64,000 nt of DNA from Paracoccaceae bacterium (lineage in GTDB: Bacteria; Pseudomonadota; Alphaproteobacteria; Rhodobacterales; Rhodobacteraceae). How positions within the stretch are numbered: position 1 is the first letter of the stretch; every line of letters begins with the position of its first letter. The DNA is taken from the NCBI GenBank assembly GCA_021296235.1, contig JAGWAS010000010.1, positions 104,524-168,523 on the forward strand. Direction: 5' to 3'. This document shows, piece after piece, positions 54,065 to 63,551 of this stretch. The notes beneath the pieces were generated by a model that ran no database searches, had not been told where the DNA came from, and saw only the letters and a program-made list of their open reading frames with translations. The translations under genes were made by a program, and so were the position numbers.

Positions 54065-54182
54065 GGTCTGACAAGCGCTTCCAGAGATGGGCGCGTCACC
54101 CATTGGAAACCTTAAGTCACCACACATGACGCAAAACCGGCAACGGTTGGCGTTCCAACTAAGTGCCGGCGGGGCAGAATTG

Positions 54183-55022
54183 TCACCTGCTGGCGACAAC
54201 GGTCTGACACTGTTCTCCCAGCCCTTCAACCCCGAGTTTCATCGTCTGTCCGACGCGAAGGAACACTTGCGGATTTTGCCCCAATCCGACGCCGGCGGGT
54301 GTACCGGTTGTAATGATGTCGCCGGGTTGCAGCGACATGAACTGCGAAACGTAGCTAACCAAAGTTCGAACACCAAAAATCATGGTTGACGTGCTGCCGT
54401 CCTGATAGCGTTGTCCATCGACATCCATCCACAGGTGAAGATCCTGCGGATCCGCCACCTCATCCCTTGTTACGAGCCACGGGCCGGTGGGTCCGAAGGT
54501 GTCGGCACTCTTGCCCTTCAGCCACTGTCCCGAACGTTCGATTTGGAATGCCCTTTCGGAAACATCGTTCATGACGCAGTAGCCCGCAATGTGGTTCTCG
54601 GCATCCTCCTCGCTAACATGTGAAGCCCTCCTGCCGATCACGACCGCCAGTTCAACCTCCCAATCAAGCTTCTCCGATCCGCGGGGCAGTATGACATCGT
54701 CTCGGGGGCCGCAGATGCTGGAAGTGGCCTTGCCGAACAGAATGGGTTCCTTCGGGATTCTCTGACCGGTTTCGGCCGCGTGATCGGTATAGTTGAGGCC
54801 GATGCCGATCAGTTTTCCAACCGAACCGACGCATGCTCCAATTCTGGCATCCGCAGGCAAACGGGGAAGTCCGGAAATATCCAGGTCAACCGACCAAGAC
54901 ATGTCGGAAAGGGTTTTGCCATCAATGTCGCCAACGACCGAAGAAAGATCGCGGTATGTCCCGTCTTCTGAAAGGACAGCCGGAACCTCAAATCCGGTGT
55001 CGCCTATACGGGCAAGCTTCAT
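54183..55022 (-). CDS. Fumarylacetoacetate hydrolase-family protein
   Basis: 279 residues from the ATG at 55022, with GGAGGT 6 bases before. KLIGIGLNYTDHAAETGQRIPKEPILFGKATSSICGPRDDVILP, then LDWEVELAVVIGRRASHV and GYCVMNDVSERAFQIERSGQWLKGKSADTFGPTGPWL, and ITTGTPAGVGLG are the FAH-domain landmarks; the metal-binding Glu, Glu and Asp are present. Close relatives act as 2-hydroxyhepta-diene-dioate isomerases, acylpyruvases or ureidoglycolate lyases, so the substrate is uncertain. Standalone gene. Confidence 0.9.
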   Translation of the reverse strand: MKLARIGDTGFEVPAVLSEDGTYRDLSSVVGDIDGKTLSDMSWSVDLDISGLPRLPADARIGACVGSVGKLIGIGLNYTDHAAETGQRIPKEPILFGKATSSICGPRDDVILPRGSEKLDWEVELAVVIGRRASHVSEEDAENHIAGYCVMNDVSERAFQIERSGQWLKGKSADTFGPTGPWLVTRDEVADPQDLHLWMDVDGQRYQDGSTSTMIFGVRTLVSYVSQFMSLQPGDIITTGTPAGVGLGQNPQVFLRVGQTMKLGVEGLGEQCQTVVASR

Positions 55023-55417
55023 GTGCAACCTCCAATTCCGAGCGTGCATTCCGGACTCTCGGACCAACGTTCAAGAAATCCAAGCTGGGATGCCCGGTTA
55101 ATGATGCATTCAGGGAATGGCAACCGTGTGGCGAGTACTGCAGTGTTGTTCTCAAACGGATTCGCGGCGGCCTTATCTGGCGGTTTGTCCGCTTCTTCAA
55201 GTTGTCGATTGGGGTTGCTCTTGCCTGCCAACGGCAGATCGGTAGCGGTCCATCCGGTCCTGAAGTCCGGCCGGCTCTGACATGGCAGAAGGATCCCGGT
55301 CCAGCTACGCTCCCGAGCCTGCACCGAACAGATGCGGGCCGCCACTCGCCTCATTGGCATGTGTGATGTTGCTCTGGTCGAGCATTGTCAATTTGAGCCG
55401 ATTTGGCTCCAAAGTGA
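55023..55417. other. Intergenic gap
   Basis: 395 bases between the FAH-family and YHS genes. Nothing recognised beyond the ribosome site of the FAH-family gene at its left end. Confidence 0.4.
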
Positions 55418-55864
55418 TCAGTTGAGAACACCGGGCCAGTTGGAGTCGCCTCTTTCGACATTGCCTGGAATGTCCTTGGACCAGGTGTCCCGGACCCTCA
55501 GGCTGTAGTTGAGGTAGAGCTTGCCGTCATGAAGTGACCAAGCATCCGGATCCGTCGATGCGGTGTATCCGTTTGCAACTGCCCATGCGCAATAGCCTCC
55601 GTACTGAGGTGCGTAAGATTCTGGCTCCGCCGCAAAACGGTCACGGTTTTCGGCACTGGAAAACCGCCAAGTAACGCCGTTCCACTCCGTTTCCAGGTCA
55701 CGATCCCCCTTTACCGGTCCGTTCCCGAGAAAGTAGGCGACAGGATCATATCCGCGAATTGCAACGCCGCGCCTTGCAAACACCGGGGGTTCCATGGCGA
55801 AGGCTGGGATGGCCGCTGTGGACAGAGCGATTGCGATGAAACCGCGTCGTGAAAGTTGCATCAT
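55418..55864 (-). CDS. YHS-domain protein with a Tat-type signal
   Basis: 148 residues from the ATG at 55864, which follows CGGAGG; the next codon is also ATG. The N-terminus MQLSRRGFIAIALSTAAIPAFA has a twin-arginine motif (SRRGFI) and signal hydrophobic stretch. The rest is a YHS-like domain: VAIRGYDPVAYFLGNGPVKGDRDLETEWNGVTWRFSSAENRDRFAAEPESYAPQYGGYCAWAVANGYT, the alphaproteobacterial variant often linked to copper or other metals. Likely periplasmic, possibly metal-binding. Function not known. Confidence 0.85.
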   Translation of the reverse strand: MMQLSRRGFIAIALSTAAIPAFAMEPPVFARRGVAIRGYDPVAYFLGNGPVKGDRDLETEWNGVTWRFSSAENRDRFAAEPESYAPQYGGYCAWAVANGYTASTDPDAWSLHDGKLYLNYSLRVRDTWSKDIPGNVERGDSNWPGVLN

Positions 55865-55963
55865 ATTCTGCCTCCGCGAATTCACTATTTTTTGCTTGGA
55901 CCAATGTAACGACTGGCACGGAGATCGCAAATCACGGCCATGTGATGTGTTCCAGGTAAAAAA

Positions 55964-55996
55964 AACTGCGGCTCCAGGAGGAAAGGAGCCGCAGTT
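55964..55996 (-). terminator. Intrinsic terminator of the DUF1127 gene
   Basis: AACTGCGGCTCC (55964-55975) pairs perfectly with GGAGCCGCAGTT (55985-55996), 9-base loop, followed on the minus strand by eight Ts (55957-55964). It lies 27 bases past the DUF1127 stop. Confidence 0.88.
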
Positions 55997-56023
55997 CCGG
56001 GAGGAAAACTTGACCTGTGGTGG

Positions 56024-56245
56024 TCAGAATTTTCTGGGTTGTCCGAAGGAAAGCGCATCTATGTTGCCGCGGACCAGACCAATATCGTCAAGCTGTTTGT
56101 CGCTCAGACGGTGAAGTGTGTTGCTGGTCTCCCGACTCAAATTCCATTGATGTACCATCCTCGGCAGTGCCAACAGTTTGGAGAGAATGCTGCGGATTGA
56201 CGGGGCCGACCCTGCAATCCGGGAGTCGAATGCGAATGATGCCAT
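56024..56245 (-). CDS. DUF1127 small protein
   Basis: 73 residues from the ATG at 56245, behind GGAAAGGG. The C-terminal WNLSRETSNTLHRLSDKQLDDIGLVRGNIDA is the DUF1127 (YjiS-like) motif, a short helical domain rich in Arg, common in multiple copies in Rhodobacterales and Rhizobiales. In Agrobacterium and Rhodobacter, relatives affect small-RNA and phosphate metabolism through RNA binding. The gene has its own strong terminator, so it is probably highly transcribed alone. Confidence 0.85.
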   Translation of the reverse strand: MASFAFDSRIAGSAPSIRSILSKLLALPRMVHQWNLSRETSNTLHRLSDKQLDDIGLVRGNIDALSFGQPRKF

Positions 56246-56498
56246 CTTGTTGCCCTTTCCATTGGGGTTCCTTTGATGACTTGGAAATAGGCATGGGGGG
56301 CGTCTGCGACAATTGCCAATGCCGCATTGCCGCATTGCACAGTGCTCATATCTCTGGCGGTGTGCGGACAAAGATGCATTGCCAGGCCACAAGAACCCGG
56401 AGTTGCGATTTGGTGACTGAATTCGGACATTGGATGTTCACCTCTGGAAGTGTCGCGGCGATCCCACTATTCTTGGATAACTTAATCGGGGAGTGCGC

Positions 56499-57005
56499 AT
56501 GAGGGTTCTGGGCATTGATCCTGGATTGCGCGTCACCGGATGGGGCGTCATTGAGGCCAAAGGTTCGGTGCTGTCCCATGTCGCCAATGGGATTTGCCGT
56601 TCTGAAGGAAGCGACCTTGCTGACCGATTGAACAGCCTTCATATTCAATTGACCGAGGTGTTCAGGGCGCACCGTCCCGATGAAGCGGCTGTTGAGCAGA
56701 TTTTTGTGAATACCGACAACAGGAGCTCGCTCAAGTTGGGTCAGGCAAGGGCAATTGCGCTTCTTGTTGCCGCTCAGGCAGGATTGAGGGTAGGGGAGTA
56801 TGCCCCAAACACCGTCAAGAAAGTGGTGGTTGGGGTTGGTCATGCACAAAAGAGTCAGGTTGAGCACATGATTCGGCTTCAATTGCCTGGCGCCACGTTT
56901 TCAACCTCTGATGAAGCGGATGCGTTGGGAGTGGCAATCACTCATGCAATCCACGGACGGTTCGACAATATTCTGTCGGCTATCCCTTCTGCGGTCGAAA
57001 CCTGA
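56499..57005 (+). CDS. ruvC: Holliday junction resolvase RuvC
   Basis: 168 residues from the ATG at 56499, behind GGGGAG; a GTG two codons earlier is in the ribosome site. [16 protein letters not shown] has D7, [15 protein letters not shown] has E66, and [17 protein letters not shown] provides the last two acids, so all four catalytic residues are present. It cuts four-way junctions delivered by RuvAB. First gene of ruvCAB. Confidence 0.95.
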   Translation: MRVLGIDPGLRVTGWGVIEAKGSVLSHVANGICRSEGSDLADRLNSLHIQLTEVFRAHRPDEAAVEQIFVNTDNRSSLKLGQARAIALLVAAQAGLRVGEYAPNTVKKVVVGVGHAQKSQVEHMIRLQLPGATFSTSDEADALGVAITHAIHGRFDNILSAIPSAVET

Positions 57006-57008
57006 ATC

Positions 57009-57677
57009 ATGATAGGCAGACTGCGCGGAACACTGGTGGAACGCGGAACGGACCATGTCGTAATCGATGTTTCCGGTGTCGGTTATGTTGTCCATTGCTC
57101 AGAACGCACCCAGGCTGCGCTGCCGTCGCCCGGTACCGGTGTCATTCTTCATACCGACCTTCTCGTTCGCGAAGATCTGCTTCAGCTATACGGGTTCCGA
57201 TCGGCTAGGGAACGCGAACTGCACCGTATGCTGATGACGGTCCAGGGAGTGGGTGCGAAGGCAGCTCTTGCAATCGTGGCGGCACTTGGAGCCGACGGCA
57301 CCATTCGTGCAATTGTTCTTCAGGATGCCGGTTCAATCCGTGCGGCACAGGGGGTTGGTCCTAAACTGGCACAAAGGGTTGTCAATGAGCTGAGGGAAAA
57401 AGCTGCAGGATTGATGGCCAGAGGTGGTGCAGAACCGGAACACGGCGACGCGGTCGAAGTGCAGGAAAACGAAGAGGCGGCAACCGGTCCTGCCGAAGGC
57501 CTTGCAGGTCTGGAGGTTGCAGCGTCCAGTTCCGAAGCGATTTCCGCATTGGAAAATTTGGGATATCGCCAAGGTGAAGCCGCCCACACCGTAGCCGAAG
57601 TCCATAGTACGAATCCTGAATTCGAGACAGCAGAACTCATTCGAGAGGCGTTGAAGCGACTTGCCAAATCCAAGTGA
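57009..57677 (+). CDS. ruvA: Holliday junction DNA helicase subunit RuvA
   Basis: 222 residues. [34 protein letters not shown] is the OB-fold domain I, the two helix-hairpin-helix motifs lie in [20 protein letters not shown] and [18 protein letters not shown], and the C-terminal [17 protein letters not shown] is domain III, which contacts RuvB. A linker of about 45 residues rich in Glu separates domains II and III. Three bases follow ruvC; its end overlaps ruvB. Confidence 0.95.
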   Translation: MIGRLRGTLVERGTDHVVIDVSGVGYVVHCSERTQAALPSPGTGVILHTDLLVREDLLQLYGFRSARERELHRMLMTVQGVGAKAALAIVAALGADGTIRAIVLQDAGSIRAAQGVGPKLAQRVVNELREKAAGLMARGGAEPEHGDAVEVQENEEAATGPAEGLAGLEVAASSSEAISALENLGYRQGEAAHTVAEVHSTNPEFETAELIREALKRLAKSK

Positions 57678-58716
57678 GAACATTGCCGGCAGAGCGCCAG
57701 CGGTCAGTCCCAATCCTCTGGAACATGATCCGGACCGGGCGTTGCGCCCGCAAACGCTTTCGGAGTTCATCGGCCAGGCTGACGCCCGCCGGAATCTTGC
57801 CGTCTTCATAGAAAGTGCCCTGCGGAGATCCGCCGCGATGGATCACACTCTGTTCTACGGTCCGCCCGGGCTTGGCAAAACCACGCTTGCACAGATCGTT
57901 GCAAGGGAACTCGGCGTGAATTTCAGGACCACATCGGGTCCGGTGTTGGCGAAGGCGGGCGATCTGGCGGCAATTCTCACCAATTTGGATCGAAACGATG
58001 TTCTCTTCATCGACGAGATCCATCGTCTTCAGCCTGTTGTGGAGGAAGTCCTCTATCCGGCACTGGAGGATTTTGCTCTTGACCTGGTGATCGGGTCCGG
58101 TCCTGCGGCAAGGACGGTTAGGATTGAACTGCAGCCCTTTACCCTAGTTGGTGCCACGACGAGGCTCGGACTGCTGACAACCCCGCTCAGGGACAGATTC
58201 GGAATCCCGATCCGCCTGGAATTTTACCAACCGGAGGAGTTGCTGGAAATCGTTGTCAGGGGGGCGAGGCTTCTTGAGGTTGAAGTTGACGGTGAAGGAG
58301 CCAGGGAGATCGCAGGTCGATCGCGGGGAACGCCGAGAATCGCCACCCGGCTCCTGAAGCGGGTGCGGGACTTTGCGATTGTTGAACACGGAGGAACCGT
58401 TACCGGGGAAATGGCCCACAGCGCGCTGACGCGCCTTGACGTTGACAAGCTGGGATTGGACGGCGCGGACCGCAGGTATCTCAAGCTGATCGCCGACAAT
58501 TTCGGAGGCGGGCCGGTCGGCATAGAGACGATCTCTGCCGCCCTTTCAGAGGCACGGGATTCCATTGAGGAAGTCATCGAGCCGTTCCTGCTTCAGAAAG
58601 GGTTGCTCCAACGAACATCAAGGGGACGGGCATTGACTGCCAAGGCTTGGAAGCACATCGGCCTGTCGGTTCCATCGGCCGAGGAAGCGCCAAGCCTTTT
58701 TGACGGGAACGAATGA
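57661..58716 (+). CDS. ruvB: Holliday junction DNA helicase RuvB
   Basis: 351 residues from a TTG at 57661, overlapping ruvA by 17 bases. [23 protein letters not shown] opens the AAA+ domain, Walker A is GPPGLGKTT (67-75), Walker B FIDEIHRL, sensor 1 LVGATTR, and the arginine finger/sensor 2 region [17 protein letters not shown] is complete. The C-terminal winged helix ends with [16 protein letters not shown]. It drives branch migration with RuvA. A later start would remove residues upstream of the IGQ motif, so the TTG is preferred. Confidence 0.95.
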   Translation: MPNPSENIAGRAPAVSPNPLEHDPDRALRPQTLSEFIGQADARRNLAVFIESALRRSAAMDHTLFYGPPGLGKTTLAQIVARELGVNFRTTSGPVLAKAGDLAAILTNLDRNDVLFIDEIHRLQPVVEEVLYPALEDFALDLVIGSGPAARTVRIELQPFTLVGATTRLGLLTTPLRDRFGIPIRLEFYQPEELLEIVVRGARLLEVEVDGEGAREIAGRSRGTPRIATRLLKRVRDFAIVEHGGTVTGEMAHSALTRLDVDKLGLDGADRRYLKLIADNFGGGPVGIETISAALSEARDSIEEVIEPFLLQKGLLQRTSRGRALTAKAWKHIGLSVPSAEEAPSLFDGNE

Positions 58717-59120
58717 GACACCGATTCGAACTGAGGGTCTATTATGAGGACACCGACATGGCTGGCGTGGTTTATCATGCCAACTATTTCAGGTTCACTG
58801 AAAGGGCACGGACCGAGTTCATTAGAGAACTTGGAATTGATCAGGCCGAATTGAAGCAGGACACCGAATTGGTCCTGGTTGTAAGGAAATTGGTTTCGGA
58901 ATTCCTCGTTCCTGCGCGCTTCAACGATATGCTTCATGTGCAAACGCATCCATTGGCATTCACCGGCTCAAGGGTTGAACTCGCTCAGGATATCCTCCGG
59001 GACAGGGCCCTGCTGTTTACGTCCTGCGCGACGTTGGCCTGCATGAATGAGGCCGGAAAACCGAGACGGATTCCCGAAGCCATCCGTTCCGGCCTGAACG
59101 GATTTTGTCGGCGGGCTTGA
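58713..59120 (+). CDS. ybgC: YbgC-type acyl-CoA thioesterase of the Tol-Pal region
   Basis: 135 residues, hot-dog fold. The catalytic region is [29 protein letters not shown], with the Asp of EDTD. It overlaps ruvB by 4 bases (ATGA). YbgC is almost always the first gene of tol-pal; it hydrolyses short acyl-CoA or acyl-ACP thioesters and may influence phospholipid metabolism at the envelope. A short hairpin (CCGCAT-AAA-ATGCGG, 59187-59201) lies in the gap before tolQ. Confidence 0.93.
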   Translation: MRHRFELRVYYEDTDMAGVVYHANYFRFTERARTEFIRELGIDQAELKQDTELVLVVRKLVSEFLVPARFNDMLHVQTHPLAFTGSRVELAQDILRDRALLFTSCATLACMNEAGKPRRIPEAIRSGLNGFCRRA

Positions 59121-59225
59121 ATTTCGGCAGTGCGCCGTTTAGTGTTCAGGCGCGCCTAAGAGGTGCAAATCAAAGAACAGTAAGAACCGCATAAAATGCG
59201 GCGTGTTCAGGCAACGGGCAGTTAA

Positions 59226-59921
59226 ATGGAAATTGAAGCGGTAGTGGCCGCGCAGGTGGTTGATTTTTCGGTTCTCAGTCTCTTCCTGCAGGCCGGAATT
59301 GTTGTGAAGGCGGTGATGTTGGTTCTCCTTTTCGCCTCCTTTTGGTGTTGGGCAATCATTTTCCAGAAATACATAGTGTTTCGCCGGGTCAGATCGCATG
59401 CATATCGGTTTGAAAGGCGATTTTGGTCCGGCGATCCTCTGGATGAGTTGCATCGAGCCATCGGCAATGCTCCGGCTGGTCCGCATGAACGTATATTCTG
59501 CGCTGCGATGGACGAGCGGTTGAAGTCCTCAAAAAGCGATGGAAGCCTCATCGCCGGTGCCGGTCAACGGATTGAGAGGACGATGGGGCTGGCGGTTACA
59601 CGCGAAAACGGCCGGTTGGCGAGTGGACTTGAGTTCCTTGCAACAGTTGGGTCAACTGCCCCGTTTGTCGGCCTGTTTGGTACTGTCTGGGGCATAATGA
59701 ACGTGTTCCAGGAGATCGGAGTGCACGAGAATACCAACTTGGCTGTTGTCGCTCCGGGTATCGGCGAGGCGCTTGCCGCAACAGCACTCGGACTTCTGGC
59801 GGCGATTCCAGCGGTTGTGTTTTTCAACAATTTGTCGGCTGCGGCGGATCGGTTGTCCGGAGAGTTCGAGGATTTTGCCGACGAATTTTCGACAATTTTG
59901 TCGCGCCAGTTGGACAATTGA
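59226..59921 (+). CDS. tolQ: Tol-Pal system stator protein TolQ
   Basis: 231 residues with three membrane helices: residues about 24-47 (IVVKAVMLVLLFASFWCWAIIF), and two near the C-terminus in the conserved TVGSTAPFVGLFGTVWGIMNVF and VAPGIGEALAATALGLLAAIPAVVFFNNL. These are the proton-channel helices of the MotA/TolQ/ExbB family. With TolR it powers TolA. The next gene's ATG is 2 bases past the TGA. Confidence 0.96.
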   Translation: MEIEAVVAAQVVDFSVLSLFLQAGIVVKAVMLVLLFASFWCWAIIFQKYIVFRRVRSHAYRFERRFWSGDPLDELHRAIGNAPAGPHERIFCAAMDERLKSSKSDGSLIAGAGQRIERTMGLAVTRENGRLASGLEFLATVGSTAPFVGLFGTVWGIMNVFQEIGVHENTNLAVVAPGIGEALAATALGLLAAIPAVVFFNNLSAAADRLSGEFEDFADEFSTILSRQLDN

Positions 59922-59923
59922 CG

Positions 59924-60391
59924 ATGGTCGCTTCGTTGCGAAGATCAGAGGTTCGAAGCCGTTGGGGACGGCGGTCCGCACACCGGCCGATGTCCGAAAT
60001 CAACGTAACGCCGTTTGTTGACGTCATGCTGGTTTTGCTGATCATCTTCATCGTTGCCGCCCCACTTCTGACCGTCGGCATACCTGTCAAGCTTCCGCAA
60101 ACGGCAGCAACTCCGCTGCCTGCTGAACCGGAGGAGCCGTTGACGATTTCGATTGCGGCGGACGGAAGGGTTGCACTGCAGACCACGGAAGTTGAGAGGA
60201 ATGAACTGATTGCAAGGCTGCGTGCGGTGATGGCGGAGCGCACCTCAGACAGAATTTTCCTAAGAGGCGACCGCGAAGCCAGATACGAGATCGTCATGCA
60301 GGTGATGGGCGCCCTCAACAATGCCGGATTTCGAAATATTGGACTGGTTACGGAGGGTAACGGGCCGAAACTGGACGGCACCGGGAATTAG
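59924..60391 (+). CDS. tolR: Tol-Pal system protein TolR
   Basis: 155 residues from the ATG at 59924 (a TTG overlapping the tolQ stop would add two residues). The single helix SEINVTPFVDVMLVLLIIFIVAAPLLTVG carries the protonatable Asp of the ExbD/TolR family in PFVDVMLVLL. The periplasmic domain contains ISIAADGRVALQTTEVERNELIARL and DRIFLRGDREARYEIVMQVMGALNNAGFRNIGLVTE. Forms the stator with TolQ. Confidence 0.95.
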   Translation: MVASLRRSEVRSRWGRRSAHRPMSEINVTPFVDVMLVLLIIFIVAAPLLTVGIPVKLPQTAATPLPAEPEEPLTISIAADGRVALQTTEVERNELIARLRAVMAERTSDRIFLRGDREARYEIVMQVMGALNNAGFRNIGLVTEGNGPKLDGTGN

Positions 60392-60400
60392 GGGTTTGAC

Positions 60401-61618
60401 GTGCAGGCAGGCGCGGTCATCTCCGCCATCTTTCACTCCGGATTGCTGTTGCTTCTGGTGATTGGCGAAACACGCCGGGAGATGATGCCAGAGGACGAAA
60501 TGGCTGTTGCTGACGTGTCTTTGATCTCGCTTGAGGAGTTCGAGGAATTGCGACGGTCGGGACCGCCTGTGGAGCTGGACAAATTGGAACCGCCTGTGGC
60601 TACCGAAGAATTGCCTCAGGAGGAACGCGCTGCTGTGGAGCCTGAAACTGTCGCGATTGTACCGGTGGAGGTTCCTGAGCAACCGGATGCTCCTGCTCAA
60701 GCGCTGTCCGAAGAGGTTCCTCAACCGTCTCAACCATTTGAGGTATCGAATCCTGCGCAGGAGCCTGACGATCTTCAACAGGATAAGCCAGCCGGTGAAT
60801 CCGATCCGCTGCGATTGGTTCCGGACGGACAAGATCAGGTTGAATTGATCGCCGAGGCAATTCCGGAAACGTTGGAATCTGCTCGTCAGCCGGCTTCTGT
60901 GTCGGAAGTGCCGGTCCCGGTCGACGAACCGGTGCAATCACAGACGGTACCGGTCGCACCGGAAGAGACCAAGGAAGAACTCGCCGAATTGGCGGACAGG
61001 CAGCAACCCGAAATGATCTCGACTCCGATCTCAAGACCGAGGAGACGCCCGCAATCTGCGACTGGCCCGGAAGTTGTTCCCGAACCCGAACCCGAACCGA
61101 AACCCGTGCCGGAACCCGAACTCGAACCTGAGCCTGAGCCGGAACCCGAACCTGAGCCTGAGCCCGAACCGAAACCCGAGCCGGAACCCGAACCTGAGCC
61201 AATGGATGAGCCCAGCATTGCGGATTTGATTTCCAAGGTTGTTGACGGCAGTGTCGAAACAATTTCGGAAGAGGGCTCCTCCCGAAATACGGGACCGCCC
61301 TTGACAGCAAACGAGCGTGATGGGCTGCGCCGAAGAATTGAAGGTTGCTGGAACATTGCCGCTTTGCCGGATGAGGCCCGGTGGTTCACAATTACCGTGA
61401 GCGCCGAACTGGATCGGGACGGAAGGCCTCTGCCGGAGTCAATCAAACTGAACGGCGCGGACGGCGGCAGCCCCGAAGCTCGGCAGAAGGCGTTCGAGGT
61501 CGCTCGGCGCGCAATTCGAAGATGCCTGAATGATGGGCATTCGATGCCGGTTGAAAAATACCAACGCTGGCGCCGGTTGGAGATCACATTCAATCCCGAG
61601 GAAATGAGAATCAGATGA
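60401..61618 (+). CDS. tolA: TolA envelope-spanning protein with a Glu-Pro repeat region
   Basis: 405 residues from a GTG at 60401. A cytoplasmic-side helix ([18 protein letters not shown], 5-22) anchors the protein. The middle is Pro- and Glu-rich; residues about 220-270 are an almost pure Glu-Pro/Lys-Pro repeat, replacing the Ala-Lys helix of E. coli TolA. The C-terminal 100 residues ([40 protein letters not shown]) are the TonB/TolA domain that binds TolB and Pal. The stop overlaps the tolB ATG. Confidence 0.88.
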   Translation: MQAGAVISAIFHSGLLLLLVIGETRREMMPEDEMAVADVSLISLEEFEELRRSGPPVELDKLEPPVATEELPQEERAAVEPETVAIVPVEVPEQPDAPAQALSEEVPQPSQPFEVSNPAQEPDDLQQDKPAGESDPLRLVPDGQDQVELIAEAIPETLESARQPASVSEVPVPVDEPVQSQTVPVAPEETKEELAELADRQQPEMISTPISRPRRRPQSATGPEVVPEPEPEPKPVPEPELEPEPEPEPEPEPEPEPKPEPEPEPEPMDEPSIADLISKVVDGSVETISEEGSSRNTGPPLTANERDGLRRRIEGCWNIAALPDEARWFTITVSAELDRDGRPLPESIKLNGADGGSPEARQKAFEVARRAIRRCLNDGHSMPVEKYQRWRRLEITFNPEEMRIR

Positions 61619-62952
61619 AACACAATCGAACCATGGTCGTGGCGCTCGCCACATTTGCGATTGCCTCAATCTCCAATTCTACCCATGCGCAGACTTCGGT
61701 TGAACCACTCCGCATTGAAATCCGGCAAGGGGTCATTACGCCGGTGCCGCTTGCCATTCCGGCATTCATCGCAGAATCACCTCAAGTTGGCGAACACGCG
61801 CAGAACATTAGGGACGTCGTTGTGGCCGATTTGACCGGAACCGGTTTGTTCCGGGAATTGCCGAAAGAGGCTCACATCTCAACCGTTGATTCCTTCAACG
61901 GACCCTTCAACTTTCTGAACTGGAAGGCGATCAACGCCGAGGGCCTGATTGTTGGGGCGGTAGGGGACAACGGAGACGGTCGCGTAACCGTCAAGTACCG
62001 ATTGTTTGACGTGTTTTCCGAGGCTGCAATGGGCAACGGAATTCAATTCATTGCCGATGCAGACGATTGGCGCAGGATCGGCCACAAGATCGCAGACAGC
62101 ATCTATTCGGAAATTACCGGCGAGAAACCGTACTTCGACACGAGTGTGGCATTCATCTCCGAGTCGGGTCCCAAGAGCAATCGGGTGAAGCGGTTGGCGA
62201 TCATGGACCATGACGGCGCCAATCTCGAATATCTGACTGGCGGCAAGGAAATCGTTCTGGCACCGCGGTTCTCGCCCGATGGCGGTAGGCTGATCTACAC
62301 GTCTTACGAAACAGGCGTGCCGCGCGTCCAAGTGCTGGATCTGAAAACCAGGCAACACAGCGCAATCATTGAGTCGGCGGGCATGACCTTTGCACCACGA
62401 TTTTCGCCTGACGGTTCAAAGGTGCTGATGTCGATCACCCTGGAGGGCAACACCGACATATATGAGGTGGAGATCTCGACCCGCAGAGCACGCAGGTTGA
62501 CCAGAAGTGTCGCGATCGACACTGCACCGAGCTATTCGCCGGATGGCAAATGGATCGTGTTTGAGTCGGACCGAAGCCTCAAGCCCCAAATTTATGTGAT
62601 GCGCAACGGAGGCGGGGAGCCGCGACGCATCAGTTTCGGACAAGGTCGATACGGCACGCCCGTCTGGTCGCCGAGCGGTGACTACATTGCATTCACCAAG
62701 CAGAATGATGGGCGGTTTCATGTTGGAGTCATGCGCGCGGACGGCAGCAGCGAACGGATCTTGTCCAGTTCATTTCTTGATGAAGGACCAACTTGGGCAC
62801 CAAATGGCCGTGTTCTCATGTTCTTCCGCGAAACACCCGGTTCCGAAGGCGGACCGGTCATGATTTCGGTCGACGTCTATGGACGCAACCTCAGACGGGT
62901 TCCGACACCGGGGTTTGCCTCCGACCCGGCTTGGTCGCCCCTGCGAAAATGA
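61615..62952 (+). CDS. tolB: Tol-Pal system periplasmic protein TolB
   Basis: 445 residues with a signal peptide ending THAQT near residue 25. An N-terminal domain ([40 protein letters not shown]) precedes a six-bladed WD40-like propeller of repeats such as [43 protein letters not shown] and [17 protein letters not shown]. TolB transmits the TolA force to Pal. It overlaps tolA by 4 bases. Confidence 0.96.
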   Translation: MKHNRTMVVALATFAIASISNSTHAQTSVEPLRIEIRQGVITPVPLAIPAFIAESPQVGEHAQNIRDVVVADLTGTGLFRELPKEAHISTVDSFNGPFNFLNWKAINAEGLIVGAVGDNGDGRVTVKYRLFDVFSEAAMGNGIQFIADADDWRRIGHKIADSIYSEITGEKPYFDTSVAFISESGPKSNRVKRLAIMDHDGANLEYLTGGKEIVLAPRFSPDGGRLIYTSYETGVPRVQVLDLKTRQHSAIIESAGMTFAPRFSPDGSKVLMSITLEGNTDIYEVEISTRRARRLTRSVAIDTAPSYSPDGKWIVFESDRSLKPQIYVMRNGGGEPRRISFGQGRYGTPVWSPSGDYIAFTKQNDGRFHVGVMRADGSSERILSSSFLDEGPTWAPNGRVLMFFRETPGSEGGPVMISVDVYGRNLRRVPTPGFASDPAWSPLRK

Positions 62953-63032
62953 ACAGGTCGGTTGGACATCGGGGAGTTGCCGGATTAATGTCATTGCAAA
63001 AACCAGAACCTCTTACGGAGTAGGCAAGAACA

Positions 63033-63551
63033 ATGAGAGCAAGAACTATTGCAGGTGTCCTTTTGGCGTCCGTCTTACTGGCTGGATGCACCAACAACGA
63101 CCTATTCGGGTTGGCTGGAAACACTGCTGAATCCGCCAATTCGGGTGGTATCGACCAATCGGCACTGCCGAACTACGAACAGGATTCCCCGGAGTATTTC
63201 GCATACCAAGTGGGTGATCGAGTGTTTTTCTTGGTTGATCAGAGCACAATCACAGAGGAAGCGTCCGCAACTCTTCGGCAGCAGGCAGAATGGCTCAACG
63301 CCAATTCCGACTACACGATAACGGTCGAAGGCCATGCCGATGAACAGGGAACACGGGAGTATAATCTGGCACTTGGCGCTCGGCGCGCCGCTGCCGTGAA
63401 GGATTTCCTGGTCGGAGTGGGCATCGCAACACACCGAATTTCTACTGTTACCTACGGCAAGGAAAGACCGGTTGCGGCTTGTTCCGACGAGTCCTGCTGG
63501 TCGCAGAATCGTCGTTCGGTAACCCTGATCAACAGTGAATTGACGGGATAG
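63033..63551 (+). CDS. pal: Peptidoglycan-associated lipoprotein Pal
   Basis: 172 residues. The lipobox VLLAGC sets the lipidated Cys at position 19. After a linker, the OmpA-like domain contains VFFLVDQSTITEEASATLRQQAEWLNANSDYTITVEGHADEQGTREYNLALGARRAAAVKDFL, the peptidoglycan-binding motif with EGHADEQGTREYN. It tethers the outer membrane to the wall and is the target of TolB. It lies 80 bases after tolB and one base before cpoB. Confidence 0.96.
   Translation: MRARTIAGVLLASVLLAGCTNNDLFGLAGNTAESANSGGIDQSALPNYEQDSPEYFAYQVGDRVFFLVDQSTITEEASATLRQQAEWLNANSDYTITVEGHADEQGTREYNLALGARRAAAVKDFLVGVGIATHRISTVTYGKERPVAACSDESCWSQNRRSVTLINSELTG

Noticed and set aside
60600-61623. Minus-strand frames opposite tolA with Gly-Ser-Gly repeats
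   Set aside because: Antisense of the Glu-Pro codon repeat; the Tol-Pal gene order and the TolA C-terminal domain fix the real strand.
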